Notes: generated by a model from the letters alone, not told the origin. Shown: positions 53,855-61,739, numbered from the stretch's first letter. The stretch is DNA of 64,000 bases from Winslowiella arboricola (GCF_025527015.1 NZ_JAODIM010000039.1:62001-126000); one strand, 5' to 3'. Translations and numbers: made by a program.

Positions 53855-53923
53855 ACCGCCCGGCAGTGCTCGCAATCCTCACGTACTTTAAGTACGCTCC
53901 GGTTGCTGCGCGCTGGCGGGCGG
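53855..53923. repeat. 68-bp imperfect palindrome upstream of asd
   Basis: Left arm CCGCCCGGCAGTGCTCGCAA and right arm TTGCTGCGCGCTGGCGGGCGG pair with few mismatches around the centre GTACTTTAAGTAC. It lies 37 bp upstream of the asd start, in the divergent asd-yhgN region. It is unrelated in sequence to the GGGCGGCG family. Confidence 0.75.
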
Positions 53924-54097
53924 AAAACTGGCTGCGCCGATGACGCCTGATTTGTTAGAGTTAAAAACAAAGTAGATATTGCTACCACCTTACAAAATGC
54001 AGCAAAACTGGCAAGTGAATTAATTCGATGGTTAGCTGTTTTTCAGCAATGCGGCTTATAACCGGTACTCATGACGCCGGAAAAGAGAACAATAACG

Positions 54098-54691
54098 ATG
54101 ACTGAGATGATCTCCGCAACAATATTATTGTTGCTTATTATGGATCCGCTGGGCAATTTACCGATTTTTATGTCGGTTCTGAAGCATCTGGAGCCGAAAC
54201 GTCGACGAGTGGTGCTGATTCGCGAACTACTGATCGCGCTGGGCATCATGCTGCTGTTTCTGTTTGCTGGCGAAAAAATTCTGACTTTCCTCAACCTGCG
54301 TACCGAAACGGTGTCGATTTCAGGCGGCATTATTCTGTTCCTGATTGCCATCAAAATGATTTTCCCCTCACATGAAACCAGCAGTACCGGCTTATCGGCG
54401 GGTGAAGAGCCGTTTCTGGTGCCGTTAGCCATTCCTCTGGTCGCCGGGCCATCGCTGCTGGCAACCCTGATGTTGCTGTCGCACCAGTATCCAAACCAGA
54501 TGGGTTACCTGGTGATTGCGCTGATGATCGCCTGGGGACTGACGGTGGTGATCCTGCTGCTCTCCGGCCTGTTTTTACGCCTGCTGGGCGATAAAGGGGT
54601 GAATGCACTGGAGCGTCTGATGGGATTGATTTTGATTATGCTGGCAACGCAGATGTTTTTAGATGGAATACGCGCTTATCTGAAGATCTGA
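54098..54691 (+). CDS. yhgN: MarC-family inner membrane protein YhgN
   Basis: 197 aa with this start, exactly the E. coli length and closely similar (LLIMDPLGNLPIFMSVLKHLEPKRRR). About six membrane helices, with LIMDPLGN and PLAIPLVAGPS typical of the MarC/UPF0056 family. Physiological role is unknown; it does not give multiple antibiotic resistance. ATG 54098 (MTEMISAT) is chosen over an upstream ATG at 54071. Divergent from asd. Confidence 0.92.
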   Translation: MTEMISATILLLLIMDPLGNLPIFMSVLKHLEPKRRRVVLIRELLIALGIMLLFLFAGEKILTFLNLRTETVSISGGIILFLIAIKMIFPSHETSSTGLSAGEEPFLVPLAIPLVAGPSLLATLMLLSHQYPNQMGYLVIALMIAWGLTVVILLLSGLFLRLLGDKGVNALERLMGLILIMLATQMFLDGIRAYLKI

Positions 54692-54696
54692 CCGCT

Positions 54697-54719
54697 GGGC
54701 GGCGAAGACGCCGCCCCTG
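54697..54719. repeat. REP-like hairpin, yhgN/cyclodipeptide synthase junction
   Basis: GGGCGGCG, loop AAGA, CGCCGCCCC, then TGTAAAAG, so the usual CTAC flank is CTGT. It lies 5 bp after the yhgN stop and 26 bp from the convergent synthase stop. Confidence 0.85.
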
Positions 54720-54744
54720 TAAAAGATCATCTACTGGCCTGCCA

Positions 54745-55491
54745 TTAGCGCCCTTTTAGCCTTAACGACACAAATTTCACCTGTTCCAGATCCGTTGAGA
54801 CGCCCGGAAACTTGCCTTCGGCGATATCGGCAAGTGAGCTGAATGTTCCCGGATAAACCATAACATCGATTCCCTCCCTCGCCAGACAGGCAAATATCGC
54901 GAACTCCTCCAGAAAATAGTCCGCAGAACGCCTTATTCTTGCTGATAACTCAGATGGATTTAAATCCTGCCAGTTTTTCTCATGGTATTTACGACTAAAT
55001 AACGCTATTGAAGCTCTGAAATCAGGCGACTTTGCAAAATAATCATCAATTTCCAATCTTATTCTATTATAATCTTTATGTTTTTGGATTTCTGAGCAGG
55101 TAATAAATTCGCATTTTACTTTATGTTGAAAGCGATAAATAAGCTGCTCATTTTCTGCGATAAACTTCTGGCCAAGTTTTAGCCCATGCGCCAGAGCCTG
55201 ATCAGGCGGCATGCCTTTCGTCGCTTCCAGCGTTATTCGGTGAATACTATCACCGACAAGAATTTTACATGATACAAAGCGTTTTGCTATCCACTCAAGC
55301 ATGGCGGATAAGCGATTATTTTCAAAGTTCTTGTTTTCAAGGCTGACACCAAGAAAACAGATATGACGGGAAGCACCCCCCGAAACAATGCTCTCTCTCA
55401 GATGTGCGGGAAATACTTGTGCGGTTGAGGCCCGATAACGAGTCCCGGTTAAACCATTTGCTGTTAATAAACTGGAAGATGCAATTTCCAT
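54745..55491 (-). CDS. tRNA-dependent cyclodipeptide synthase (CDPS)
   Basis: 248 aa. CDPSs take two aminoacyl-tRNAs and join their amino acids into a cyclodipeptide (2,5-diketopiperazine). Family marks, aligned from memory with Streptomyces AlbC: CFLGVSLENKNFENNRLSAM (nucleophile Ser50, equivalent to AlbC Ser37; Asn53 equals AlbC Asn40), DYFLEEFAIF (Tyr192 and Glu196, AlbC Tyr178 and Glu182), and VMVYPGT (Tyr213-Pro214), where AlbC has Tyr-His; the Pro points to the XYP branch. LEWIAKRF matches the helix after the Ser. Start chosen at MEIASSS because AGGA precedes it by 5 nt; ATG 55503 is the alternative. The gene is strikingly AT-rich (about 28% GC in 55081-55140, my count). No tailoring oxidase, methyltransferase or P450 gene is adjacent. 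Confidence 0.85.
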   Translation of the reverse strand: MEIASSSLLTANGLTGTRYRASTAQVFPAHLRESIVSGGASRHICFLGVSLENKNFENNRLSAMLEWIAKRFVSCKILVGDSIHRITLEATKGMPPDQALAHGLKLGQKFIAENEQLIYRFQHKVKCEFITCSEIQKHKDYNRIRLEIDDYFAKSPDFRASIALFSRKYHEKNWQDLNPSELSARIRRSADYFLEEFAIFACLAREGIDVMVYPGTFSSLADIAEGKFPGVSTDLEQVKFVSLRLKGR

Positions 55492-55633
55492 ATCAATCCT
55501 CATTATATAAATGAAAATTCCTGCGTTATTCTCCTTACGTCGTTATGCTAATCAATATCGCTGGAAAATACACTCGGTTTTTTAAACCAACGATCATTTG
55601 AGCGTTATTTAATTACTGATGTATTCAATAATC

Positions 55634-55653
55634 AGGGGGGCTATTTTAGCCCC
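55634..55653 (-). terminator. Terminator-like hairpin after gntU
   Basis: On the minus strand GGGGGCT-AAA-ATAGCCCCC lies 10 bp after the gntU stop, followed by TGATTATTGAATAC. It separates the gluconate genes from the synthase gene downstream, so the latter probably has its own promoter. Confidence 0.65.
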
Positions 55654-55663
55654 CGCCAGTTAA

Positions 55664-57004
55664 TTAAGATAATAATTCAAAAGCAATCATACCGACTACT
55701 GCGCCAACGGTGCCGAGAATAGTTTCCATCAGCGTCCAGGTTTTCAGCGTCTGCGCTTCGCTGGCGCCAGTAAAGCGACCAAACAGCCAAAAACCGGCGT
55801 CATTGACGTGGCTTAACACAATCGACCCCCCGGCAATACAGATCGACAGTGCGGCCATCTGCGCGCCAGAGTAGTGCAATACTTCAATCACCGGCATGAT
55901 CAGCCCGACGGTGGTCAGACAGGCCACGGTGGCCGAACCCTGAATGACACGCACTGCCGCCGACAGAATAAAGCACGCCAGTGCAATCGGCAGACCCGCC
56001 CCGGTCAGGGCATTGCCCAGCGCCGGACCTACGCCGGAATCGACCAGCACCTGCTTAAATACGCCACCGGCGCCAATCACCAGCAGAATAATCCCCGCCG
56101 GTTGCAGCGCACTGCCGCAGATCTCCATCACCCGCTCTTTATCCATTCCCTGACGATACGCCAGGCCATAAATCGCCACCAGACAGGCCAGCAGAATGGC
56201 GGTAAACGGATGGCCGATAAACTCCAGCCACTGATACAGCGTACTGCCTTCGGTGGTAAAGCGCGCGCCGATGGTTTTTAGTCCCACCAGCACCAGCGGA
56301 AACAGGATTAGCGACAGGCTGAAGCCAAATGACGGTAATTTGCTGCTGTCATACTCCGGCTGGGAAACATCCGCCGGCACGCGAAACTCCACGTAGCGAC
56401 TGATAAAGTTACCAAACAGCGGACCGGCAATAATCATGCTGGGGATTGCAGCGCACAGACCAAGCAGGATCATCCAGCCAAAATCAACATGCATCTGCGA
56501 TGCCAGCAGCATTGGCGCCGGCCCCGGCAGCAGAAACGCCGCCGCCGCCGCGACTCCGGCAAATAGCGGGATCACCAGCTTGACCAGATTGTCATTAGTA
56601 CGGCGCGCCACCGCAAAGGCGATACTGATTAACAGTACAATCGCCACTTCAAAAAACAGCGGCAGCGCGCAAATCAGACCGGCGATGCCCATCGCATAGT
56701 GCGCACGGTTTTCGCCAAAGGCTTTCAGCATGCGAATCGCTATCTGATCGACCGCACCGGTTTCATGCAGAATTTTACCGAACATCGCGCCCAGCGCGAC
56801 CACTATGGCAAGAAAACCAAGGGTGCCGCCCATGCCTTTTTGCATGGTGTCGGCAATTTTATCGAGTGGCATGCCGGAGAAAATACCGGCACCTATGGAG
56901 ACTAACATCAGCGCCACAAAGGCGTGCATGCGGGCTTTCATCACAAGAAACAGCAGCAGTAATACCGAACCTGCGGCGGTCAGAACCAGTGTTGCGGTAC
57001 TCAT
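55664..57004 (-). CDS. gntU: Low-affinity gluconate transporter GntU
   Basis: 446 aa, E. coli GntU length, nearly collinear in sequence (LVLTAAGSVLLLLFLVMKAR, GGTLGFLAIVVALGAMFGKIL, LPLFFEVAIVLLISIAFA, QGSATVACLTTVGL, HVNDAGFWLFGRF). Gnt-family proton symporter of the inner membrane with about 12-14 helices. It follows gntK in the same direction with a 5-bp gap, giving uptake plus phosphorylation of gluconate. Confidence 0.96.
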   Translation of the reverse strand: MSTATLVLTAAGSVLLLLFLVMKARMHAFVALMLVSIGAGIFSGMPLDKIADTMQKGMGGTLGFLAIVVALGAMFGKILHETGAVDQIAIRMLKAFGENRAHYAMGIAGLICALPLFFEVAIVLLISIAFAVARRTNDNLVKLVIPLFAGVAAAAAFLLPGPAPMLLASQMHVDFGWMILLGLCAAIPSMIIAGPLFGNFISRYVEFRVPADVSQPEYDSSKLPSFGFSLSLILFPLVLVGLKTIGARFTTEGSTLYQWLEFIGHPFTAILLACLVAIYGLAYRQGMDKERVMEICGSALQPAGIILLVIGAGGVFKQVLVDSGVGPALGNALTGAGLPIALACFILSAAVRVIQGSATVACLTTVGLIMPVIEVLHYSGAQMAALSICIAGGSIVLSHVNDAGFWLFGRFTGASEAQTLKTWTLMETILGTVGAVVGMIAFELLS

Positions 57005-57009
57005 TAAAG

Positions 57010-57546
57010 CTAATCCTTTTTGATCGCACCTTCGATCGTAGCGACGGTGGCGGCAACAACCTCTTCCAGCGAATGATTAATATCAACCACTAACACGTCC
57101 GGCTCATCGGCGCCCGGCTCTTCCAGCGTGGCAAATTGCGTAACCAGCATTTGCGGCTTAAAGAAGTGGCCTTTACGTGCTTTCAGGCGTGATTCGATGG
57201 TTTCGAAGTCACCCTGCAGGTAGATAAATGACAGGTTGTCGTTGTCCTGGCGCAGAATGTCGCGATAGCTTTTTTTCAGGGCTGAGCAGACGATAATTGA
57301 GACGTCATTGGTGCGCTGCATGGCAAACGCAGCATCGTTGAGCGATTGCAGCCACGGGCGGCGGTCGTCATCGTTCAGCGCATGGCCTTCAGCCATTTTC
57401 TCGATATTGGCGCGCGGATGCAGGAAGTCGCCATCAAGGAAGGCGCTTTTTAGCTGGTAGGAAACCTGGTTGGCAACAGCGGATTTACCGCTACCAGATA
57501 CGCCCATCAGGATAAATACATGATGCGACGAGGAATTTTTATTCAT
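57010..57546 (-). CDS. gntK: Thermoresistant gluconokinase GntK
   Basis: 178 aa (E. coli 175). Phosphorylates D-gluconate to 6-phosphogluconate for the Entner-Doudoroff and pentose phosphate routes. P-loop LMGVSGSGKSAVANQVS near residue 12; DGDFLHPRANIEKMAEGHAL and the CSALKKSYRD region are typical. Start set at MNKNSSSHHVF with GGAG eight bases upstream; 15 upstream codons that are open overlap the GntR operator and are not conserved. Confidence 0.96.
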   Translation of the reverse strand: MNKNSSSHHVFILMGVSGSGKSAVANQVSYQLKSAFLDGDFLHPRANIEKMAEGHALNDDDRRPWLQSLNDAAFAMQRTNDVSIIVCSALKKSYRDILRQDNDNLSFIYLQGDFETIESRLKARKGHFFKPQMLVTQFATLEEPGADEPDVLVVDINHSLEEVVAATVATIEGAIKKD

Positions 57547-57575
57547 TGTTTTAACTCCGGCAGATGATGATACGC

Positions 57576-57591
57576 ATGTTACCGATAACAA
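57576..57591. promoter_or_regulatory. GntR operator upstream of gntK
   Basis: ATGTTACCGATAACAA matches the GntR operator ATGTTACCGATAACAT at 15 of 16 positions. It lies 30 bp before the gntK start, placing gntKU under GntR repression relieved by gluconate. Confidence 0.85.
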
Positions 57592-57657
57592 ATACGTATG
57601 CCATTCTCAGTACGTGCGGCGGCAATGGCAACCGTTCTGCCGGGAAAAGCTTGTAAA

Positions 57658-57673
57658 TGTGAGCTATCTCAAA
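57658..57673. promoter_or_regulatory. Candidate CRP site upstream of gntKU
   Basis: TGTGA-GCTATC-TCAAA matches the CRP core TGTGA-N6-TCACA at 9 of 10 positions, flanked by AAA on both sides. It is about 70 bp upstream of the GntR operator, as expected for a catabolite-controlled gluconate promoter. Confidence 0.65.
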
Positions 57674-57685
57674 AAAACGCAATTA

Positions 57686-58681
57686 TCAGATGCTGCCGCC
57701 TTCCGAAATTTCAAAGCCCACATCCTGCGGTTTCACGACACTGTTATCGCCATTGATCCGTGCCAGCAGCATGGATGCCGCTTGCTGACCCATGCGTTCG
57801 CGCGGCGTCAATACCGTCGCCAGCTGCGGATTCACCACCTGCGAAATATCATGGCCGTGGAAACCGGCAATCGCCATATCCTCCGGCACCCGTAATCCCT
57901 GGCGCTGACACTCAAACATCGCTCCCACCGCCAGGTCATCATTGGTACAGAACAGGCTGTCGGTGGCGGGAAAACGCCGCTGCGCTTCACGCATCAGCTC
58001 GGCGCCGGCGGTAAATGAGGAGGCATCCTCCATCATCACGCTGTTGGGCTGCAGCTGCGCTTCGCGCATCGCTATCTCGTAGCCACGCTGTTTCTGCAAG
58101 GTACGTTCATCCAGACGCGCGCCGAGATAAACCGTATGACGATGCCCTTTGGCCAGAATCGCCCGCGTCATCTGCCGCGCCGCCTCGACGTTATCAAAAC
58201 CCACCGCCATATCCAGGCAGGGGGAGATCGAATCCATCATCTCAATCACCGGAATACCGGCGGTCTCAATCATGCGTAAACTGCCCGGCGTGTGACTGCG
58301 TTCGGTGAGGATCAGGCCGTCAATATTCCAGCCCAGCAGCGAGCGTAACTGCAGCTCCTCTTTCTCCTGATTGTAGCCAAAGTGGCTGAGTAAGGTCTGA
58401 TAACCGGCCGCATCGGTCACCGTTTCGATACCGCGCAGCACATCAGCGAAAACCTGGTTAGTAAGGGAAGGCAGCAATACGCCAATGGCGCGACTGGTGG
58501 CGTTGGATAACATATCCGGCGCCCGGTTGGGGATATAGCCAAGCTCATCCAGCGCAACGGCAATTTTTTCGCGCAGGGCGACCGACACCTGCTCGGGGTT
58601 GCGCAGGTAGCGGCTGACAGTCATTTTGGTGATGCCAATACGATCGGCAACATCTTGTAGTACGGGTCTTTTTTTCTTCAT
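57686..58681 (-). CDS. gntR: Gluconate operon repressor GntR
   Basis: 331 aa, LacI family (E. coli GntR 331). N-terminal helix-turn-helix PVLQDVADRIGITKMTVSRYL with hinge NRAPDMLSNATSRAIGVLLP, then a periplasmic-binding-protein-like effector domain for gluconate. A matching operator lies upstream of gntK. It is separated from gntK by the 139-bp control region. Confidence 0.96.
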   Translation of the reverse strand: MKKKRPVLQDVADRIGITKMTVSRYLRNPEQVSVALREKIAVALDELGYIPNRAPDMLSNATSRAIGVLLPSLTNQVFADVLRGIETVTDAAGYQTLLSHFGYNQEKEELQLRSLLGWNIDGLILTERSHTPGSLRMIETAGIPVIEMMDSISPCLDMAVGFDNVEAARQMTRAILAKGHRHTVYLGARLDERTLQKQRGYEIAMREAQLQPNSVMMEDASSFTAGAELMREAQRRFPATDSLFCTNDDLAVGAMFECQRQGLRVPEDMAIAGFHGHDISQVVNPQLATVLTPRERMGQQAASMLLARINGDNSVVKPQDVGFEISEGGSI

Positions 58682-58762
58682 CGTTAGCGACTGTATAGTG
58701 AGGTATCAATGAGTCTACCAAAAAATGCGACGCTAACCTCGTTGTCCTGCCGACAATGCGAA

Positions 58763-58786
58763 GATGGCCAGCAAAAGCTGGCCATC
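58763..58786 (-). terminator. Hairpin between yhhW and gntR
   Basis: GATGGCCAGC-AAAA-GCTGGCCATC, a perfect 10-bp stem 17 bp after the yhhW stop on the minus strand. It is not followed by a T-run, so it is a terminator-like hairpin only. Confidence 0.6.
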
Positions 58787-58803
58787 ACTTATCGATCACG
58801 CCA

Positions 58804-59499
58804 TTAAACCGCTGGCAGATCAAACAGCAGGATTTCGGCATCGCTGTCCGCCTGAATCGACAGCGTGCTTTCGTCCCAGATCGCCAGCGCATCGCTGGTG
58901 GTCGCCTGCTGGCCATTTACCTGCACATCGCCTTTTACCACCTGAATCCAGATGCGGCGCGTAGCGTCAACTTCGGTTGTCGCCTGCTCACCCTGTTTCA
59001 GCGCCCAGCGCGACAGCGTCATATCCTGGTAAACCTTCAGCGATCCGTCACGGGCATCTGGCGACAGCACCAGCTGGCGGCCCTGCACATCATCAAAACG
59101 ACGCTGTTCGTAGCGCGGTTCAATGCCGGTTTTTTCCGGGATAATCCAGATCTGATAGAGATGCAGCGGCTGATCTTTGCTGCCGTTGTACTCGGAGTGA
59201 CGCACGCCGGTACCCGCACTCATAATCTGAAACTCACCCGCCGGGATCTGCTCTTTGTTACCCATGCTGTCCTGATGTTCAACCACCCCGGACAGAACAT
59301 AGGTCAGAATTTCCATATCTTTGTGCGGATGGGTGCCAAAACCCTGACCCGCATCGATGACGTCTTCATTAATTACCCGCAGTGCGGAGAAGCCCATAAA
59401 GTCCGCATCGTAGTAATTAGCAAAGGAGAAAGTGTGCCAGCTATCCAGCCAGCCATGGTTTGCGTGACCGCGATCATTTGCCTTACGTAAATAAATCAT
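58804..59499 (-). CDS. yhhW: Pirin-family protein YhhW (quercetinase)
   Basis: 231 aa, E. coli length. Bicupin pirin; E. coli YhhW has quercetin 2,3-dioxygenase activity in vitro. Metal-ligand motif GTHPHKDMEILTYVLSG, then SAGTGVRHSEYNG, near residues 56-105; C-terminal cupin VWIQVVKGDV-like RIWIQVVKGDVQVNG. Start set at MIYLRKANDRGHANHG (ATG 59499), eight bases after GGAG; a TTG two codons earlier is less likely. In E. coli yhhX follows in the opposite direction; here it is missing. Confidence 0.95.
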   Translation of the reverse strand: MIYLRKANDRGHANHGWLDSWHTFSFANYYDADFMGFSALRVINEDVIDAGQGFGTHPHKDMEILTYVLSGVVEHQDSMGNKEQIPAGEFQIMSAGTGVRHSEYNGSKDQPLHLYQIWIIPEKTGIEPRYEQRRFDDVQGRQLVLSPDARDGSLKVYQDMTLSRWALKQGEQATTEVDATRRIWIQVVKGDVQVNGQQATTSDALAIWDESTLSIQADSDAEILLFDLPAV

Positions 59500-59930
59500 A
59501 TTCAACTCTCCTCAACGTTTTCACGTAGTCTGGACCTGAATCGGTCGCGATGATAGCTGAAAAACTTCACTCCTCTGTTCAAAAAAAATGAATGATTTTA
59601 CCCTGCATTGTGCAAACCCTTTGCTGGCCCATTTCCTGTGAAACGGCTCGCAATTATCAACCGGGATCTTTAGTGGTATCACAATCTGGCAAACTAAGCG
59701 GGAGCAGACAGTTACCGAAAAACCGTCATTTAAACCGCCACCGGTGCCATTAAAAGCAATAAAATCAACATCCAGCCTGTAGATGCGCATGAAATTAATA
59801 TCACTCTATTCGGTTTTCCCTGTCAGTTAACTCGGTTTTACCCTCTTGGTAACTTTTTACCGCCACGTAAGATGGCTATCCAACAACACCATTGTTGTGC
59901 TGAACCACTTGGCTATTTCAGGGAATGAAT
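59500..59930. other. Divergent intergenic region yhhW-abgT-like
   Basis: 431 bp without a credible gene. A minus-strand open frame of 89 codons (59521-59790) has no family resemblance and no good ribosome-binding site. The region must hold promoters for both flanking genes. No operator was recognised. Confidence 0.6.
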
Positions 59931-61502
59931 ATGACAGATAATACTGCGCTTAAACCGCCAGGCCCGATCACGCGCCTGTTAAATACCATCGAATGGCTCG
60001 GCAACCTGCTGCCGCATCCGATTACCCTTTTCGCCATCCTGTGCCTGGTGATTATCGTCGCCTCCGGCATCGCCGCCGGTTTCAATCTCAGTGTCATCGA
60101 TCCGCGCCCCGAAGGCGCCAGCGGGCGCGCTGCCGATGGCATCGTGCATGTGGTCAATCTGTTAAGCGCCGAAGGCCTGCAACGGATTGTCAGTAATATG
60201 GTGACCAACTTCACCAGTTTCGCACCGCTGGGAACAGTGCTGGTGGCGATGATCGGCGTGGGAATTGCCGAACAATCCGGGCTGCTTTCCGCCGCCATGC
60301 GCGCGCTGGTGTTTGGCGCGCCAAAACGGATGCTCACCTTTACCGTGGTATTCGCCGGGATTATGTCGAATACAGCCTCTGAATTGGGCTACGTCGTGCT
60401 GATCCCACTCTCCGCAATGCTGTTCCACTCGCTGGGCCGCCATCCGCTGGCCGGACTGGCAGCCGCTTTCGCAGGGGTTTCCGGCGGCTATAGCGCTAAC
60501 CTGCTGCTGGGAACCGTCGATCCACTGCTATCCGGAATTACGCAAAACGCCGCGCAGATTATCGACCCCAGCTATACCGTCGGCCCGGAGGTAAACTGGT
60601 ACTTTATGGCGCTCAGCACCTTTGTCATCGCCGGGCTGGGCACCTGGATTACCACCGCGATTATTGAACCAAAACTGGGTAAATATCGTGAAAGCGATGG
60701 CGATGCGCCGCAGGGCGATATGGGCACCCTCAATCCCCAGGAGAAGCGTGCGCTGAAAGGCGCCGGAATTGCGCTGCTATTTATCACCCTGCTGCTGTCA
60801 CTGACGCTGATTCCGGGTTATGGCATCCTGCTTAACCAGACCACCGGCGGTTTTGCTGGTTCGCCGTTTCTGCACGGTATTGTGGTGTTTATTATGCTGT
60901 TTTTCGCCATTCCGGGTTATGTCTATGGCCGGATAAACGGCACTCTGCGCAGCGACCGTGATGTGATTGCCGCAATGTCGAAAAGTATCAGTATGCTGAG
61001 TTTATATATCGTGCTGGTGTTCTTCGCTTCGCAGTTTGTCGCCTTTTTTAACTGGAGTAATTTCGGCACGGTTATCGCAGTAAAAGGTGCCAGACTGCTG
61101 TCAGCGCTGGATCTCAACGCCCCGCTGCTGTTCTGCGGCTTTATTCTGATCTGTGGCTTTATCAATCTGATGATTGGCTCCTCATCCGCGCAGTGGGCGG
61201 TAACTGCACCGATTTTTGTACCGATGCTGATGCTGGTCGGCTATGCGCCGGAGGTGATTCAGGCGGCGTATCGTATCGGTGATTCAGTCACCAATCTGAT
61301 TACGCCAATGATGAGCTATTTTGGTTTGATTATGGCGGTGGCAGCGCGCTATCAGCGCAATATGGGAATCGGCACGCTGGTGGCGCTAATGCTGCCCTAC
61401 TCGGTAATGTTTTTAATCGGCTGGAGTCTGCTGTTTGTGATGTGGGTGTTTGTTTTTGGTCTGCCGGTCGGACCAGGCGCCGCCACTTTCTACAGCCTGT
61501 AG
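59931..61502 (+). CDS. AbgT-family transporter (p-aminobenzoyl-glutamate type)
   Basis: 523 aa with about 12 membrane helices and the AbgT re-entrant signatures (IMSNTASELGYVVLIPLSAM, GSSSAQWAVTAPIFVPMLM, DSVTNLITPMMSYFGLIMA). E. coli AbgT imports p-aminobenzoyl-glutamate, a folate breakdown product; other members (MtrF, YdaH) export sulfonamides. ATG 59931 is chosen because AGGGA lies six bases upstream; ATG 59925 would be too close. The hydrolase genes abgA and abgB are not beside it, so its substrate is not given by context. It occupies the place of yhhX. Confidence 0.85.
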   Translation: MTDNTALKPPGPITRLLNTIEWLGNLLPHPITLFAILCLVIIVASGIAAGFNLSVIDPRPEGASGRAADGIVHVVNLLSAEGLQRIVSNMVTNFTSFAPLGTVLVAMIGVGIAEQSGLLSAAMRALVFGAPKRMLTFTVVFAGIMSNTASELGYVVLIPLSAMLFHSLGRHPLAGLAAAFAGVSGGYSANLLLGTVDPLLSGITQNAAQIIDPSYTVGPEVNWYFMALSTFVIAGLGTWITTAIIEPKLGKYRESDGDAPQGDMGTLNPQEKRALKGAGIALLFITLLLSLTLIPGYGILLNQTTGGFAGSPFLHGIVVFIMLFFAIPGYVYGRINGTLRSDRDVIAAMSKSISMLSLYIVLVFFASQFVAFFNWSNFGTVIAVKGARLLSALDLNAPLLFCGFILICGFINLMIGSSSAQWAVTAPIFVPMLMLVGYAPEVIQAAYRIGDSVTNLITPMMSYFGLIMAVAARYQRNMGIGTLVALMLPYSVMFLIGWSLLFVMWVFVFGLPVGPGAATFYSL

Positions 61503-61514
61503 CCGGAAAAAGGC

Positions 61515-61614
61515 AAAAAAAAAGCCAGCACCCGAGCTGGCTAAGAAACACTGGAAGCAATGTGAGCAATGTCGTGCCTTCACAGCAGGTCCAGGGTGGA
61601 CTTCCTGAGAACGC
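61515..61614 (-). ncRNA. ryhB: Iron-responsive small RNA RyhB
   Basis: About 100 nt on the minus strand. It contains the conserved RyhB core GCACGACATTGCTCACATTG followed by CTTCCAGTGTTTCTTAGCC, and the terminator AGCCAGC-TCGGG-TGCTGGCT with a run of nine T. The 5' part (GCGTTCTCAGGAAGTCC) is more diverged. RyhB, with Hfq, represses mRNAs for iron-using proteins when iron is scarce. It lies upstream of yhhY as in E. coli, with a Fur box over its promoter. Ends are inferred from the promoter and T-run. Confidence 0.93.
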
Positions 61615-61616
61615 AT

Positions 61617-61650
61617 GACAATAATAATCATTATCATTCGCATCTGTAAA
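61617..61650 (-). promoter_or_regulatory. ryhB promoter with Fur box
   Basis: The Fur box GACAATAATAATCATTATC (61617-61635) matches the 19-bp consensus GATAATGATAATCATTATC at 17 positions. On the minus strand a -35 TTTACA (61645-61650) and a -10 TATTAT (61621-61626) are 18 bp apart, the Fur box covering the -10. Transcription would start near 61614. Confidence 0.88.
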
Positions 61651-61739
61651 GGTTTTTTTTCCAATAATTTTAATTTGACCTGTTAGTTAAAGCCCATGAT
61701 ATTAAAGGGGAATAGTCCAGCCAGAGCAGGAGAAGCAGC

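Noticed and set aside
53818..54097. A lysine-type riboswitch or attenuator before asd
   Set aside because: The only structure is the 68-bp palindrome; the multi-helix layout of a lysine riboswitch is not visible.
54745..55491. Reading the minus-strand gene after yhgN as a generic hypothetical or a GNAT acetyltransferase
   Set aside because: The Ser in GVSLEN, the Tyr/Glu pair in YFLEEFAIF and the C-terminal Tyr-Pro occur in the order and spacing of cyclodipeptide synthases; no acetyl-CoA motif is present.
59521..59790. An 89-codon minus-strand open frame between yhhW and the AbgT-type gene
   Set aside because: No recognisable family, no convincing ribosome-binding site, and it covers the region that must hold two divergent promoters.
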